In this document: positions 1-9,266 of the stretch, piece by piece
Numbering within the stretch: the stretch's first letter is position 1
Layout of the letters: each line of letters begins with the position of its first letter
DNA from: Planctellipticum variicoloris
Lineage (GTDB): Bacteria > Planctomycetota > Planctomycetia > Planctomycetales > Planctomycetaceae
Assembly (NCBI RefSeq): GCF_030622045.1
Contig: NZ_CP130886.1
Coordinates: forward strand, 1,501,557 to 1,565,556
DNA length: 64,000 bases
Direction: 5' to 3'
Translations under genes and position numbers: made by a program
The notes under the pieces: model-generated
Database searches by the model: none
Told to the model about the DNA's origin: nothing
The model's input: the letters and a program-made list of their open reading frames with translations, nothing else

Positions 1-1224
1 CGGCCCGCCAACATTCATGGCGACAGCCAGCCGACACCAGCCGTACGCTTCCCACAGCCGGCCGGCCGCCTCAAAGGCCGGCACCAGTTCGCCGAGCAGA
101 TCGGCCCGGCGTTCCCCTCCCGGAAACAGCACCCGATTCTGCACCTGCTCCAGTTCATAAGCCCGGCGGACCTGGTCGCCGAAGCGCGCAGCTAGCTCCG
201 TTTCTCCCGCTTCCGTCAACAGCCGGGCCAGCCGGCCCGCCCCCCCCTTCAGCTCGGGCGTCCGCCGCAGGGCCTCCCAGTCGCAGCGAATCGCTGCCGG
301 CAGATCGCCCGCCTGCTCGGCGATCTGTCCCCGCAGAAACCAGGCCTCCCCTGATGCGTCGGCGCTGGCCGGCAACCCGTGCAGCCAGTCGGCGAAATCC
401 CCGGCCCGATTCGTCTCAATCAGCAACCGGCCCCGCAGAACGTGCGCCGGAAGGTGATCGCGCTGCCGCCGGAGAGACTCGTCCAGCAGTTCGAGCGCCA
501 GCTCGATGTGATCGGCCTCCGCGGCCAGCCAGGCCAGCCCGACCAGGGGATTCGGGTCGGCCGGATCGGCGGCCCGGGCCTCTTCGAGCAGCTCCGGATC
601 ATTCACGATCCCCTCGGACCGGGCCAGCAGTATCAGCAGCTCGGTTTCCTCGCCCGCCTGGATCAGGCGCAGAATGCACTCCTGAGCCTCGCGACGACGG
701 ATGCAAAGACTCAACAGCTCCGCCAGTCCGGTGTTGGCGCGAACATGTCCCGGATCGATCTCGAGAACCGCGCGGTAAGCCCGTTCGGCATTCCGCAGCC
801 GATGCAGCCGACGATGCTCCAGCTCGGCCAGCTTCAAAGATGTTTCCAGACGCAGGCGCGGCGCAGCCGGAGCCGACTTCTGCAGATATCCGGCGGCCCG
901 TACCCACGCCTGCTGCCCGCTCGCACACTCCGCTGCCAGCAGCCCGGCCTCTCCGGAGGCGACATCCCGTTCGAGCACGCGCGCCGCCAGCCGCTCCGCC
1001 TCGGCCAGGCGGCCCCTGCCGCGCTCGCGTCGCGCCTCCGCCAGCACGCGTTCCGGCGGCTCGCGAACCTGGAAAATGCCGAACACGGCCGCCGCAATCA
1101 GCACGCCTGCCAGCGCCGCCGCGAACCCCTTCCAGCCTGTGCCCCCATATCGACGGACACCTTCAGGCGCGACCGCAGTCGCTCCGGATCGAACGCGGTT
1201 CCGCTTCGACCGCTTACTCGGCAT
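1..1224 (-). CDS. TPR-repeat membrane protein, 3' end outside window
   Basis: This reading frame is open from an ATG at 1224 to the window edge, giving about 408 residues with no stop reached. Residues 1-30 are basic (begins MPSKRSKRNR) and are followed by one hydrophobic segment at about 33-52, so the protein is probably anchored in the membrane by its N-terminus. The rest is alanine- and leucine-rich helical repeats of TPR type, with patterns such as GRLAEAERLAARVLERD and NAERAYRAVLEIDPGHVRAN. The start codon overlaps the last 11 bases of the upstream TPR/ASPIC gene, so the two are probably translationally coupled. TPR arrays normally mediate protein-protein contacts; no enzymatic motif is visible. 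The partner is unknown. Confidence 0.8.
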   Translation of the reverse strand, partial: MPSKRSKRNRVRSGATAVAPEGVRRYGGTGWKGFAAALAGVLIAAAVFGIFQVREPPERVLAEARRERGRGRLAEAERLAARVLERDVASGEAGLLAAECASGQQAWVRAAGYLQKSAPAAPRLRLETSLKLAELEHRRLHRLRNAERAYRAVLEIDPGHVRANTGLAELLSLCIRRREAQECILRLIQAGEETELLILLARSEGIVNDPELLEEARAADPADPNPLVGLAWLAAEADHIELALELLDESLRRQRDHLPAHVLRGRLLIETNRAGDFADWLHGLPASADASGEAWFLRGQIAEQAGDLPAAIRCDWEALRRTPELKGGAGRLARLLTEAGETELAARFGDQVRRAYELEQVQNRVLFPGGERRADLLGELVPAFEAAGRLWEAYGWCRLAVAMNVGGP

Positions 1225-4210
1225 GGCCGGTCACCGTCGCGATCACCTCCGAGCATTCCGGGTTTTCGCGCAAGATCCCTCGCGACGAATCCTCGATCAG
1301 CTCCAGTGTGCGATCTGCGGGAACGTCATCGACCTCGGATGTGGCCCCGGACGGCCACTCAACTTTGACCCGCGTCGCCGTCTCCGCCGAGCCGAGTCCG
1401 AACTGCAGCAATCGTTCGTTGCCGGCCATGTACCCGTCCCCTGCGACGAGCTGCTTCGTCCAGCGACGGTCGCCCGCGACGACTTCGACCGTGGCCCCGA
1501 TCGCGTCGCGCGCCGTCGTGCGGGCACTCAGGCGAATATTGAGGAAGTGTCCGGCTTGTGCGGTATCATTCGTGACCAGCCCCGCCCGGTCGCCAATGTG
1601 CGAGACGGCGAAGTCCATGCGGCCGTCGCGGTTCCAGTCGAGTCGCGCCAGTCCGCGTCCCAGCCTCGGCTGAGCGAAGTAGGGACCGACGCCCGCGCCC
1701 TGCAACTCTTCAAAACGCGCGCCGCCGAGATTGCGGAAAAACTGCGGCCGCATGTGGTACTCGCCCCCCTTGTCCCGATAGTCGTCGACGTGGCCGTTGA
1801 CGCCGACCAGGTCAGGCCAGCCGTCGAGATCGGCGTCGAGAAACTGCGCCCCCCAGCCGACGAACGGAAACGTCGGCCCTTTCAGGCCGGCGGTGTTGGC
1901 GGATTCGACGAACAGGCCGGGCGAACTCTGCAAGAACAACGTGCTCCCCTCGTCCTTAAAGGTAGAGACATAGAAGTCGATGCGACCGTCGCCGTCGGCG
2001 TCGTCCGCGGCAATCCCCATCGACGCCATCGCCAGACCGTCCTGATTGAACGCGACCCCGGCGGGAAAGCCCTCGTCGTCGAACCGCACGCGGTCGCCAC
2101 TATCCGTCGCCCGGTTCTGCAGCAGGAAATTCGGCACCTGGTCGTTGGCGATGAAGAGGCTCGGTCGACCGCGTCCGCTCCCGTCGAAGGCCACGATTCC
2201 CATTCCTTTTCCGTCAACTTCCGGCGAGTCGGGCGGATGAACTGCAAACCGGCCATTGCCGTGGCTGATGAGCAGTTGATCGGGAGCGCCGGCAAAGGCG
2301 CCCGGAGAGCAGGCTTTGCCGTTGCAGATCGCCTCATAAACGCCGGGACCCGTGAGATAATTCACATCGTACAGGTCCGGATCACCATCGCCGTTCACAT
2401 CGACCAGTGCGCAACTCACCGTCCAGTCGCCGGTCGTCAAGCCGGCGGCGTCCGTGACATCGGCGAACGTGCCGTCGCCATTGTTACGGAGCAGTTGATT
2501 CCGGCCGACATTGGCGACGTAAAGATCCGGAAAGCCGTCATTGTCGAAGTCGCCTGCGGCGCATCCCTGTCCGAAGCCGGTGTCATGCAATCCCGCGGAC
2601 GTCGACACGTCACCCCAACCTTCTCCGCCACGATTGCGGAACAATCCATCGGAAAAGCGATTCGAGACTTCGGGAACCATTGAGCCGGTTCGCCAGTCGA
2701 GCCCCTGCGGAAAGAACAGATCGGGCCAGCCGTCGACATCGAAGTCGAGAACTCCGACCCCGCCGCCGGTCTGCTCGAACTGGCGCACGCCAGGCGTCTC
2801 CGGATCTGCGCCGTTCCAGTAGGCGAAGTCCGGGCCGTCCGATTCTGCGGCAAATCGAATGGCCTCCCGACTTGAAACTGGATCACGCGGCAAGTCGTCG
2901 GCACTGCTGCTGATCAGAGAGGCGAACTCGGGAAATCCCGAGAGATCGTATCGCAGAGCAAGATTTTCGTTGTCAGTCACCAACGGCAATTGGTCGTTGA
3001 GCTGCGCGGCAACACGTGACAGCAAGTCTCCGATCCATTCCGATTCGGGAAACTCTTTTCTCGCCACAACGCCCCAGGCGCCGGCTTCCCAGATGCGGCC
3101 CATTTGCTCCAGAAGCGTCGCCACGCTCCGGTAGGGCGCAGCGTCCTGAGACTTCGTGCGCAAGACGCGGTCAATCTCCTGCGTCAACTGAATCAATTGC
3201 TTGGCGCGGGCTTCGGCGGGCGCGCTGGCGGGATGCTCAATCGACCGCAAAACCTGGGCCAATTGAAATGTCGCCCGGCGGTGCGTCGGGGCCAGTCGGA
3301 TGGCCTCCCAGCAACATCGGGCGGCCACCTGCGGTCGATTTTGAGTCCTGGCCCAGAGCCCACGAACATACGCGATATCGGGATCGCCATTGGCGGCGGC
3401 CGGGAGCTTTCGATGCCACTCCTGAAACTGCTGGCTCGACCGAGTGACCAGCAACTCGCCCAGCATCGACTGGGCGGCAATCAGATCCGGTGTCTCTGCG
3501 ACAAGAGATCGCAACCGGGACTCCGCACCAGCGGCGTCCCCCTCCCAGAACGAATGACTGGCCAACCCCAGTTGGACAAGCCGGTCGTCGGGGACTTTTT
3601 CAGAGCAACGCTCCAGAAACGGACGTTGCTCGACGGGCCGATCGAGATCCGCAAAGAGAATCAGCTCCTGAACGGTCGCCGTTCCGCTACGAACCAAGAA
3701 GAAGTAGTGGGGAAAAGACTCCCACCGTCTGCCGGACACGCTCGTCAGAAAGGCCATGCGCTCGTGCGTCAGAGCGTTATTCGGAGCGAAATTCAAAAAT
3801 TGCCGATAGAGGGCTTCCGCCTCGGTCAATCGGCCGGCATCGCGGGAGGCTTCGGCGGCATAAAACACCCCCAGCGGCAGTTCCCGCGACTCCTGTTGTT
3901 TTAGAGCCAGCGTTCGATAGTGTTGGACGGCATCGTCGACGCGTTGATCCTTCGTCGCGGCCTCTCCCGCAAGAGCAATCGCAATCATCCAATCCGGGCT
4001 ATCACGCTGGATTTTCAACGCCAGCTTCTCTGCACTCCGAAAATTTCCGCCTGCCAGCGCCGCCCGCGCCTGGGACAGCACCGACTCCTGACGCGGCGAA
4101 GTGCGGTCGCAACCGGCAGCGCCAAGGGACACGGCGGAAAGTATCAGCATCGCAACATTCCGGCCGATTCGGCTGAAATGCCGCGCTGCGTAAGTTGAAT
4201 TTCGACTCAT
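1214..4210 (-). CDS. TPR / FG-GAP (VCBS) / ASPIC-UnbV domain lipoprotein
   Basis: A 998-residue predicted lipoprotein. The N-terminus has a basic stretch, a hydrophobic segment and a lipobox ending LGAAGC near residue 34. Residues about 50-400 are TPR-like helices. From about 488 to 870 there are repeated calcium-loop FG-GAP/VCBS motifs (DFDVDGWPDLFF, DFDNDGFPDLYVAN, DVNGDGDPDLYDVN, DADGDGRIDFYVST), which fold as a beta-propeller. Residues about 885-980 match the ASPIC/UnbV domain (GATVEVVAGDRRWTKQL, VKVEWPSGATSEV). This CRTAC1-like arrangement is common in planctomycete secretomes; its biochemical role is unknown. It lies 21 bp downstream of a small lipoprotein gene and overlaps the next TPR gene by 11 bp, which suggests one operon. 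Confidence 0.88.
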   Translation of the reverse strand: MSRNSTYAARHFSRIGRNVAMLILSAVSLGAAGCDRTSPRQESVLSQARAALAGGNFRSAEKLALKIQRDSPDWMIAIALAGEAATKDQRVDDAVQHYRTLALKQQESRELPLGVFYAAEASRDAGRLTEAEALYRQFLNFAPNNALTHERMAFLTSVSGRRWESFPHYFFLVRSGTATVQELILFADLDRPVEQRPFLERCSEKVPDDRLVQLGLASHSFWEGDAAGAESRLRSLVAETPDLIAAQSMLGELLVTRSSQQFQEWHRKLPAAANGDPDIAYVRGLWARTQNRPQVAARCCWEAIRLAPTHRRATFQLAQVLRSIEHPASAPAEARAKQLIQLTQEIDRVLRTKSQDAAPYRSVATLLEQMGRIWEAGAWGVVARKEFPESEWIGDLLSRVAAQLNDQLPLVTDNENLALRYDLSGFPEFASLISSSADDLPRDPVSSREAIRFAAESDGPDFAYWNGADPETPGVRQFEQTGGGVGVLDFDVDGWPDLFFPQGLDWRTGSMVPEVSNRFSDGLFRNRGGEGWGDVSTSAGLHDTGFGQGCAAGDFDNDGFPDLYVANVGRNQLLRNNGDGTFADVTDAAGLTTGDWTVSCALVDVNGDGDPDLYDVNYLTGPGVYEAICNGKACSPGAFAGAPDQLLISHGNGRFAVHPPDSPEVDGKGMGIVAFDGSGRGRPSLFIANDQVPNFLLQNRATDSGDRVRFDDEGFPAGVAFNQDGLAMASMGIAADDADGDGRIDFYVSTFKDEGSTLFLQSSPGLFVESANTAGLKGPTFPFVGWGAQFLDADLDGWPDLVGVNGHVDDYRDKGGEYHMRPQFFRNLGGARFEELQGAGVGPYFAQPRLGRGLARLDWNRDGRMDFAVSHIGDRAGLVTNDTAQAGHFLNIRLSARTTARDAIGATVEVVAGDRRWTKQLVAGDGYMAGNERLLQFGLGSAETATRVKVEWPSGATSEVDDVPADRTLELIEDSSRGILRENPECSEVIATVTGHAE

Positions 4211-4231
4211 GGAGTCATCGCATCAACTGCG

Positions 4232-4729
4232 TTACTTGAGTTCGAAAGTGAATTCATTCTTCCCGTTGGGTTCGACCTTTGCCGTCAGCGGAGTGTTCTG
4301 GGCGTCGCTGTACTTCGCGGGGAGAATGTTGCTGGAGCGTTTCCCTTTGCCGCTGTGGGAATAGGCTGCCGCATAGTCGACGCCCGCCACGGTGCCGTGC
4401 GCTTCCTTCGGTTCACCGGGCGTTGCCTCATCGGTCACCGTGACCATGACTTTGTAATCACCCGCGGCAGCACCATCGCCAGCGCGATAAGTCATCAGTG
4501 AGAATTCTCCGTTGTCGTCGGAACGCGCGACAGCCGCAGGTTGATTCCCCTGCGGGGAAAAGGCCACGGACGCGCCGACCAACGGATTCCCCATATACGT
4601 GACCTTGCCTTTGGCCTTGAAGACCTGGGCGCGTTTACTTGCTCCATCTCCCCCACCCGAACATCCAGCGGCCAGAACTGCTGCACCGAGCGTCAGGGCG
4701 ATTGAAGCGTGCAGAATTGACGTTCGCAT
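4232..4729 (-). CDS. Small lipoprotein with carboxypeptidase-regulatory-like (transthyretin-like) domain
   Basis: A predicted lipoprotein of about 165 residues. I chose the ATG at 4729 because a GAGGA element precedes it by about 10 bases and the protein then starts directly with a lipoprotein signal (MRTSILHASIAL, lipobox LAAGC). An upstream in-frame start at 4798 lies inside a hairpin and is less likely. The mature part (KGKVTYMGNPLVGASVAFSP, later DDNGEFSLMTY and AAAGDYKVMVTV) is the beta-sandwich pattern of carboxypeptidase-regulatory-like domains. Such lipoproteins often lie directly downstream of DUF1559 genes in planctomycetes, as here. A role in the cell envelope is inferred only from location and family. 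Confidence 0.8.
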   Translation of the reverse strand: MRTSILHASIALTLGAAVLAAGCSGGGDGASKRAQVFKAKGKVTYMGNPLVGASVAFSPQGNQPAAVARSDDNGEFSLMTYRAGDGAAAGDYKVMVTVTDEATPGEPKEAHGTVAGVDYAAAYSHSGKGKRSSNILPAKYSDAQNTPLTAKVEPNGKNEFTFELK

Positions 4730-4766
4730 CGCGTAAACATCCTCAGAGAATTGCCGATTCAGAAAG

Positions 4767-4805
4767 ACGTAGAGTGAGGGGCGAAGAACGTCCCTCACTC
4801 TACGT
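4767..4805 (-). terminator. Strong hairpin between DUF1559 gene and downstream lipoprotein gene
   Basis: Perfect 14-bp inverted repeat (ACGTAGAGTGAGGG / CCCTCACTCTACGT) around an 11-base loop, followed on the minus strand by CTTTCT. It sits between the DUF1559 stop and the lipoprotein start, so it may act as an internal partial terminator or an mRNA-stabilising 3' end that uncouples expression of the two genes. Confidence 0.6.
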
Positions 4806-4831
4806 GCGATGATCCAAGGCGCAAAGCGGTC

Positions 4832-5947
4832 CTAGAAATCTGTCACGGTTTCTGCACCGTTGATGGAACCCAGTGCCCCCCAAACGCCGTAGACGCTTTG
4901 TCCGCTCGGTGGCTGATCGGAGCCGCCTGGCGGATTCGTCAATGTGGCATTTCCCGCATTGATGTTCTCGCTTATGAAACGAACGGCGCCATCACCCATC
5001 AGGCCATGAACGCCACCCGTGTGAATGCTGGACGGTTCCAGAATTCCATCGCCAGAATCCCCGCCATTGCTCGACAGGCAACTGATCTTGTTCGGCCCGA
5101 GAATCGTTGTGAAGCCCGTGAACACGGGCGCGGCGTCCATCCAGCGAGTGCCACGGCGAAGTGAATTGCCGTTCGTCGTCGTGATAACGCCCCCGGCACC
5201 GAGGCCGGTCAGACAAATCGAAGGATTCGTACGCAACGTCCCCTGATCGAACTGGTAGGAGACTGCCCCAGTCAGAATCGTCGTGGCGCCTGGCTTTGTT
5301 TTAATCGCTTCGCTGATGGCAATCGTATTGCTCAGCCCGTCGGTCACATCACGCACGGAACGAGTACCCGCTCCCGGCTGGCCCCCGACGAAAAACCCGC
5401 GAAGTCCACGCTGACCGTTGCCATTCCACTGCGGAGTGTGATCCCAGATGGTGTCGCCGCGGGACGTCATGTAGTTGCACTTTCCCTCGTTCCCCTCGAC
5501 TCTGGTGTCCGCATCCGACGGACAGAGCAACATTGGTATCTTGGCGACCACGCCCACATGGTTCTCATCCCATGGAACGAATGAGAAATTCGCATAGTTG
5601 TTCGCAGCGCCGGTGATATGTGCCGTCGGCCCGCCCGAAGCGCAGATATTAAAAAGAGGCGCCTGGTCGATGTACGGCAACATACCCACGTAGCTGCCCT
5701 GACGTTGTCCGCCGGGTCCCCCCGTATTCCCGGACATCATCGGAAAAACATTGTACACATCATGATAATTGTACAGTGCCAGCCCAAGCTGCTTCAGATT
5801 GTTTCTGCACTGTGTACGACGAGCGGCCTCGCGCGCCTGCTGAACAGCGGGCAGCAATAGTGCGATCAGGATGGCGATGATGGCGATCACCACCAGCAAT
5901 TCAATCAGGGTAAACGCAACACGTGAACGACCGCGAGACTTCGTCAT
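4832..5947 (-). CDS. DUF1559 domain protein with type IV pilin-like N-terminus
   Basis: A 371-residue protein. The ATG at 5947 is preceded by GGGAGGT at good spacing; the longer frame to 5980 lacks such a site. The N-terminus carries a prepilin cleavage and methylation motif ([20 protein letters not shown]) followed by the usual planctomycete DUF1559 sequence ([33 protein letters not shown]). The C-terminal part ([20 protein letters not shown]) matches the conserved end of the family. These proteins are thought to be processed like pseudopilins and occur in tens to hundreds of paralogues per planctomycete genome; the function is not established. It is first in a probable operon with a lipoprotein and the TPR/ASPIC gene. 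Confidence 0.93.
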   Translation of the reverse strand: MTKSRGRSRVAFTLIELLVVIAIIAILIALLLPAVQQAREAARRTQCRNNLKQLGLALYNYHDVYNVFPMMSGNTGGPGGQRQGSYVGMLPYIDQAPLFNICASGGPTAHITGAANNYANFSFVPWDENHVGVVAKIPMLLCPSDADTRVEGNEGKCNYMTSRGDTIWDHTPQWNGNGQRGLRGFFVGGQPGAGTRSVRDVTDGLSNTIAISEAIKTKPGATTILTGAVSYQFDQGTLRTNPSICLTGLGAGGVITTTNGNSLRRGTRWMDAAPVFTGFTTILGPNKISCLSSNGGDSGDGILEPSSIHTGGVHGLMGDGAVRFISENINAGNATLTNPPGGSDQPPSGQSVYGVWGALGSINGAETVTDF

Positions 5948-6355
5948 GGGTGACCTCCCGGAAAAGAAAATTACAGACAACGGGGAAACGCAGGAATCTG
6001 CGAAGAGAGATGAGCGAATGATGCAAACGTCGAAACGTGCTCAAAGTCAACTTTGAAAGAAAGCATACGCAAAAACAAGTCCGTGGCAACCCAAAAAACC
6101 AGAAAACTGCCGGATTGTTCAGCGTTTGTGCCGGGAAATGGACCACTTTTCGCGACGCAAACGCTGCAGATGGGTTCGTTTGTTCATGTTCTGAGACGGG
6201 GTAGAGACGCCGCCCCGGCAGGCTGTCGACGATTCTCGGGAACCGTCGGCCGCCCGTGAGTGCGTAAGCCTGACCGCTTCCGGCGTGCACTGGATGCCAG
6301 TTCTCCGCATCGACTCAGAAGCCGCCGATGCGCCACCGAACGCCAGCGTCAGCAC
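5948..6355. other. Intergenic region upstream of the DUF1559 gene
   Basis: 408 bases with no supported gene. It is more AT-rich than its surroundings near 5960-6120 and carries the SD and probable promoter of the DUF1559 gene. Short reading frames here lack ribosome sites and family resemblance. Confidence 0.6.
6062..6089 (-). promoter_or_regulatory. Candidate sigma-70-type promoter for the DUF1559 operon
   Basis: On the minus strand TTGCCA and TATGCT are separated by 16 bases, about 115 bases upstream of the DUF1559 ATG and in a locally AT-rich stretch. The match is partial (5/6 and 4/6 to consensus), and planctomycete promoter consensus is poorly known, so this is only a candidate. Confidence 0.3.
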
Positions 6356-6829
6356 TTACTGCTCTTCGAACAGGTCCACGGTCCGACCGTCTGGCAGGCG
6401 CAAACTCGCGGCCACGACGATCTCGTTTCCGTCGTCGCCGGTCACGTGATGCACCGTCAGTTCGCCGCTCCCCTTCGTGCCGCGGACGCTGTAGACGAAG
6501 ACGTCGTCATCGTCGTTGGCCAGCGAGCGGGTGACGTTCATCGAAAACTCCTGGATCTCGCCGATGTGCTCGCGCAGCCGGGCGTTGTCGCGCAACTCCG
6601 TCTCCACCTCCGCCGACATGACATTCAGCCCGAAGTACACGAAGCCCCCGCAACAGACGAGCGTCCCGCCGCCGATCACGACTGCGACGACCACCAGGAT
6701 CATCGCCCACACCCCGGCGGACGACTTCTTCCGACGGCTCGGTTTCGCGGAACGGGGGGCGTACTCTTCGAGGTCTTCGTCGCTGTTGGGCATGATTGCA
6801 GCGCGTCCGCAGTCGGGACAAACGGTCAC
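6356..6829 (-). CDS. Single-pass membrane protein, possibly Coa1-like extracytoplasmic domain
   Basis: Up to 157 residues from a GTG at 6829. An ATG at 6793 (MPNSDEDLEEY) is an equally plausible start, and neither has a clear SD. If the GTG is used, the protein begins with a CPDCG half zinc ribbon. One strong membrane segment follows (VWAMILVVVAVVIGGGTLVC), then an extracytoplasmic part with the pattern LRDNARLREHIGEIQEF followed by VRGTKGSGELTVHHV. This resembles the layout of Coa1/Tim21-like assembly proteins found in many planctomycete membrane proteins, but similarity was judged by eye only. Function unknown. Confidence 0.65.
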   Translation of the reverse strand: MTVCPDCGRAAIMPNSDEDLEEYAPRSAKPSRRKKSSAGVWAMILVVVAVVIGGGTLVCCGGFVYFGLNVMSAEVETELRDNARLREHIGEIQEFSMNVTRSLANDDDDVFVYSVRGTKGSGELTVHHVTGDDGNEIVVAASLRLPDGRTVDLFEEQ

Positions 6830-6926
6830 AGGCTGCGGAAAACCATACCCAAGTCGCGGAGTCCGCGAAACTCAGTTTCCGAGGCCGCGAACTCCGACCG
6901 GCAACCAGCGGCCCGAACCCCCGCGA

Positions 6927-7328
6927 TCAGCCGGCGGCGACGCGCGTCAGCAGCGCCTTCACCTTCGACTCGATCAGATCCCGGATCTGCCGGAACTCGT
7001 CGGCAGGCAGCTCCTTCGGGTCGGGAATCTGCCAGTCCTCGCGGATGTCGGCCGCGACCATCGGGCACGAATCGCCGCAGCCCATCGTGATCGCCGCGGC
7101 GTACCGTCCGGGAGGGATGTCGTCGAGGGATTTCGAGGTGTGCGTCGTCAGGTCGTAGCCGACTTCCTGCATGAACTCGATCGCCCGCGGATTGACCCGC
7201 CCCGACGGTCGCGACCCCGAGCTGTGGGCTTCGACAATGGCCGCTCCATGCCGGCGGGCGAATGCCTCGGCCATCTGGCTGCGGTTGGAATTCTCGACAC
7301 ACACAAACAGCACGCGGGGGAGGCTCAT
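6927..7328 (-). CDS. arsC: Arsenate reductase, thioredoxin-coupled low-molecular-weight phosphatase type
   Basis: A 133-residue protein of the low-molecular-weight tyrosine phosphatase fold. The P-loop CVENSNR (Cys10 to Arg16) followed by SQMAEAFA is the signature of thioredoxin-type arsenate reductases. Two further cysteines (Cys84 and Cys88 in GCGDSCPM) sit where the family's resolving cysteines occur, and the general-acid loop is present (IPDPKELP). The expected reaction is reduction of arsenate to arsenite for export. The ATG at 7328 was preferred over an in-frame TTG at 7343. No arsenite pump or ArsR regulator is adjacent, so a stand-alone detoxification gene or a related phosphatase is possible. 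Confidence 0.85.
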   Translation of the reverse strand: MSLPRVLFVCVENSNRSQMAEAFARRHGAAIVEAHSSGSRPSGRVNPRAIEFMQEVGYDLTTHTSKSLDDIPPGRYAAAITMGCGDSCPMVAADIREDWQIPDPKELPADEFRQIRDLIESKVKALLTRVAAG

Positions 7329-7416
7329 GGCGGGACGTCTCAAGCGACTACGGTCGTGTTTCCGGAAGCATAATTTCCGTCCATGAAGGATGCATGAAGA
7401 CCTGCCCGGCTAACGA

Positions 7417-7445
7417 ACAGAGCCCCCGGATTCCGGGGGCTCTGT
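7417..7445 (-). terminator. Hairpin terminator downstream of ilvB
   Basis: Perfect inverted repeat with 14 bases on each side of a single central base (ACAGAGCCCCCGGA / TCCGGGGGCTCTGT), 24 bp after the ilvB stop. No long T-run follows, so it may be a stem-driven terminator. It separates ilvB from the downstream arsC. Confidence 0.65.
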
Positions 7446-7469
7446 GAGATCTCTGGCGAACTGTACGAG

Positions 7470-9266
7470 TTACTCGACGATGATGTCGTGGACGGTCTTG
7501 CCGCTCGGAATCATCGGCAGCACGTGCTCCTGGTAGGGGCAGACGACGTCGAGCAGATAGGGGCCGTCGTAGGCCAGCATTTCCGCCAGCGCCGCCGGGA
7601 AGTCCTGCTTCCGGCGGACCTGCGCGGCGCCGACGCCAAAGCCGCGGGCCACCTGCACAAAGTTCGGATAGGTCTCTTCGTAATGGGCTCCCTCGCCGGC
7701 GCCGACGGCTTCCGGGTGGTCGACCGGTCCCAGGTAGGTGTGGGCCCGGTTGCCTTCGTGGAACCGGTCTTCCCACTGCATCACCATCCCCAGGTGCTGA
7801 TTGTTGAGGAGCAGAATCTTGACCGGCAGCTTCTCGCAATGCAGCGTGGCCAGTTCCTGCACGTTCATCAGCATGCAGCCGTCGCCGTCGATGTCGATCA
7901 CGAGCGAATCCGGATGCTGCGCCTGCACGCCCATCGCCGCCGGCAGGCCGAAACCCATCGTCCCCAGGCCCGAGCTGCTCAGCCAGTGCCGCGGCTCGTC
8001 GAACTTGAAGAACTGAGCCGCCCACATCTGGTGCTGGCCGACCCCGACGCAGACGTATGGATTTTTCGCCCGCGTCTGCCGGCAGAGCTCATCAATGGCG
8101 TACTGCGGCAGAATAAAGTCTCCCGAGTCCTTATAGGCCAGCGGATACTGCTTCTTCCACGCGTTGAGCTTCTCCCACCACGCCGACGTATCGGGCACAT
8201 CGTCGTCGGCGATCATCGCGTTCAGGCCCTGGAGCACCTGCTTCACGTTCGCGACCACCGGGATGTGGGCCACCTTGTTCTTGTGGATCTCCGAGGCGTC
8301 GATGTCGACGTGGATGATCTTGCCGTGCTTGGCAAACTCTTCCAGCTTGCCGGTCACCCGGTCGTCGAATCGCACACCCAGGGCGATCAGCAGATCGGCC
8401 TCGGCGACCGCAAAGTTCGAATAGACCGTGCCGTGCATCCCCAGCATGTGCAGGGACTGTTCGTCGTCGCCGGGAAAGGCGCCGATCCCCATGACGGTCG
8501 TCGCGACGGGAATCCGCGTCTTGCGGGCGAGCTTTGTAAATTCTTCCGAGGCGTCCGCCTGGATCACGCCGCCGCCGATATAGAACACCGGCTTCTTCGA
8601 TTCCCGAATGGCGGCGAGAATCTGGCGGATCTGGTTCGGATGGGCTTTCCGGACTTCCGGGTGGTAGCCCGGGAGATTCATCGGCGGATCGTAGTCCACG
8701 TCCCCGCTCACAGTGGCGAGCTGGACGTTCTTTGGCATATCGATCAGCACCGGGCCCGGGCGGCCGGTATTGGCGATATGAAAAGCCTCTTTCACGACTC
8801 GCGGAATATCGCGCACGTCGGTGACGAGGTAGTGGTGTTTGGTAATGGCGCGACAGATTTCGACGATCGGCGTTTCCTGGAACGCATCGGTCCCGATCAC
8901 CGTCGTCGGCACCTGCCCGGTGATGGCGACCATCGGGATGCTGTCCATCTTGGCGTCGGCGATCGCCGTCACCAGATTGGTCGCCCCCGGACCGCTCGTC
9001 CCCATGCACACCCCCACCTTACCGGTGGTGCGGGCGACCCCCTGGGCGGCAAACGCCCCCCCTTGCTCGTGCCGCGGGAGAATCGTGCGGACTTCGTCGC
9101 GGTGGAACGTCAACGCCTGATGCAGCGGCATGCTGCAGCCGCCCGGATACGCGAAAATGACGTCCATCCCCTGCTTGATCAGCGCCTGGACCATGATCTC
9201 GGCGCCGTTCACAACATTTTTGGCAGCAGTCACTTCCGGTCGTTCACAAATCGCCACAGTCATCAT
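7470..9266 (-). CDS. ilvB: Acetolactate synthase, large (catalytic) subunit
   Basis: A 598-residue thiamine-diphosphate enzyme that condenses two pyruvates to acetolactate, or pyruvate and 2-oxobutyrate to acetohydroxybutyrate, in branched-chain amino acid synthesis. It has the N-terminal ThDP domain ([15 protein letters not shown]; catalytic glutamate in [12 protein letters not shown] near residue 64), the central FAD-binding-type domain, and the C-terminal ThDP/Mg site ([17 protein letters not shown] near residue 457). Length fits the family. The first two codons are both ATG, preceded closely by GAAGG. No regulatory subunit (ilvN) or ilvC is adjacent. Confidence 0.95.
   Translation of the reverse strand: MMTVAICERPEVTAAKNVVNGAEIMVQALIKQGMDVIFAYPGGCSMPLHQALTFHRDEVRTILPRHEQGGAFAAQGVARTTGKVGVCMGTSGPGATNLVTAIADAKMDSIPMVAITGQVPTTVIGTDAFQETPIVEICRAITKHHYLVTDVRDIPRVVKEAFHIANTGRPGPVLIDMPKNVQLATVSGDVDYDPPMNLPGYHPEVRKAHPNQIRQILAAIRESKKPVFYIGGGVIQADASEEFTKLARKTRIPVATTVMGIGAFPGDDEQSLHMLGMHGTVYSNFAVAEADLLIALGVRFDDRVTGKLEEFAKHGKIIHVDIDASEIHKNKVAHIPVVANVKQVLQGLNAMIADDDVPDTSAWWEKLNAWKKQYPLAYKDSGDFILPQYAIDELCRQTRAKNPYVCVGVGQHQMWAAQFFKFDEPRHWLSSSGLGTMGFGLPAAMGVQAQHPDSLVIDIDGDGCMLMNVQELATLHCEKLPVKILLLNNQHLGMVMQWEDRFHEGNRAHTYLGPVDHPEAVGAGEGAHYEETYPNFVQVARGFGVGAAQVRRKQDFPAALAEMLAYDGPYLLDVVCPYQEHVLPMIPSGKTVHDIIVE

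Noticed and set aside
1076-2683. 535-codon plus-strand frame opposite the TPR/ASPIC gene
   Set aside because: The minus strand has regular FG-GAP and ASPIC motifs; the plus frame is a shadow.
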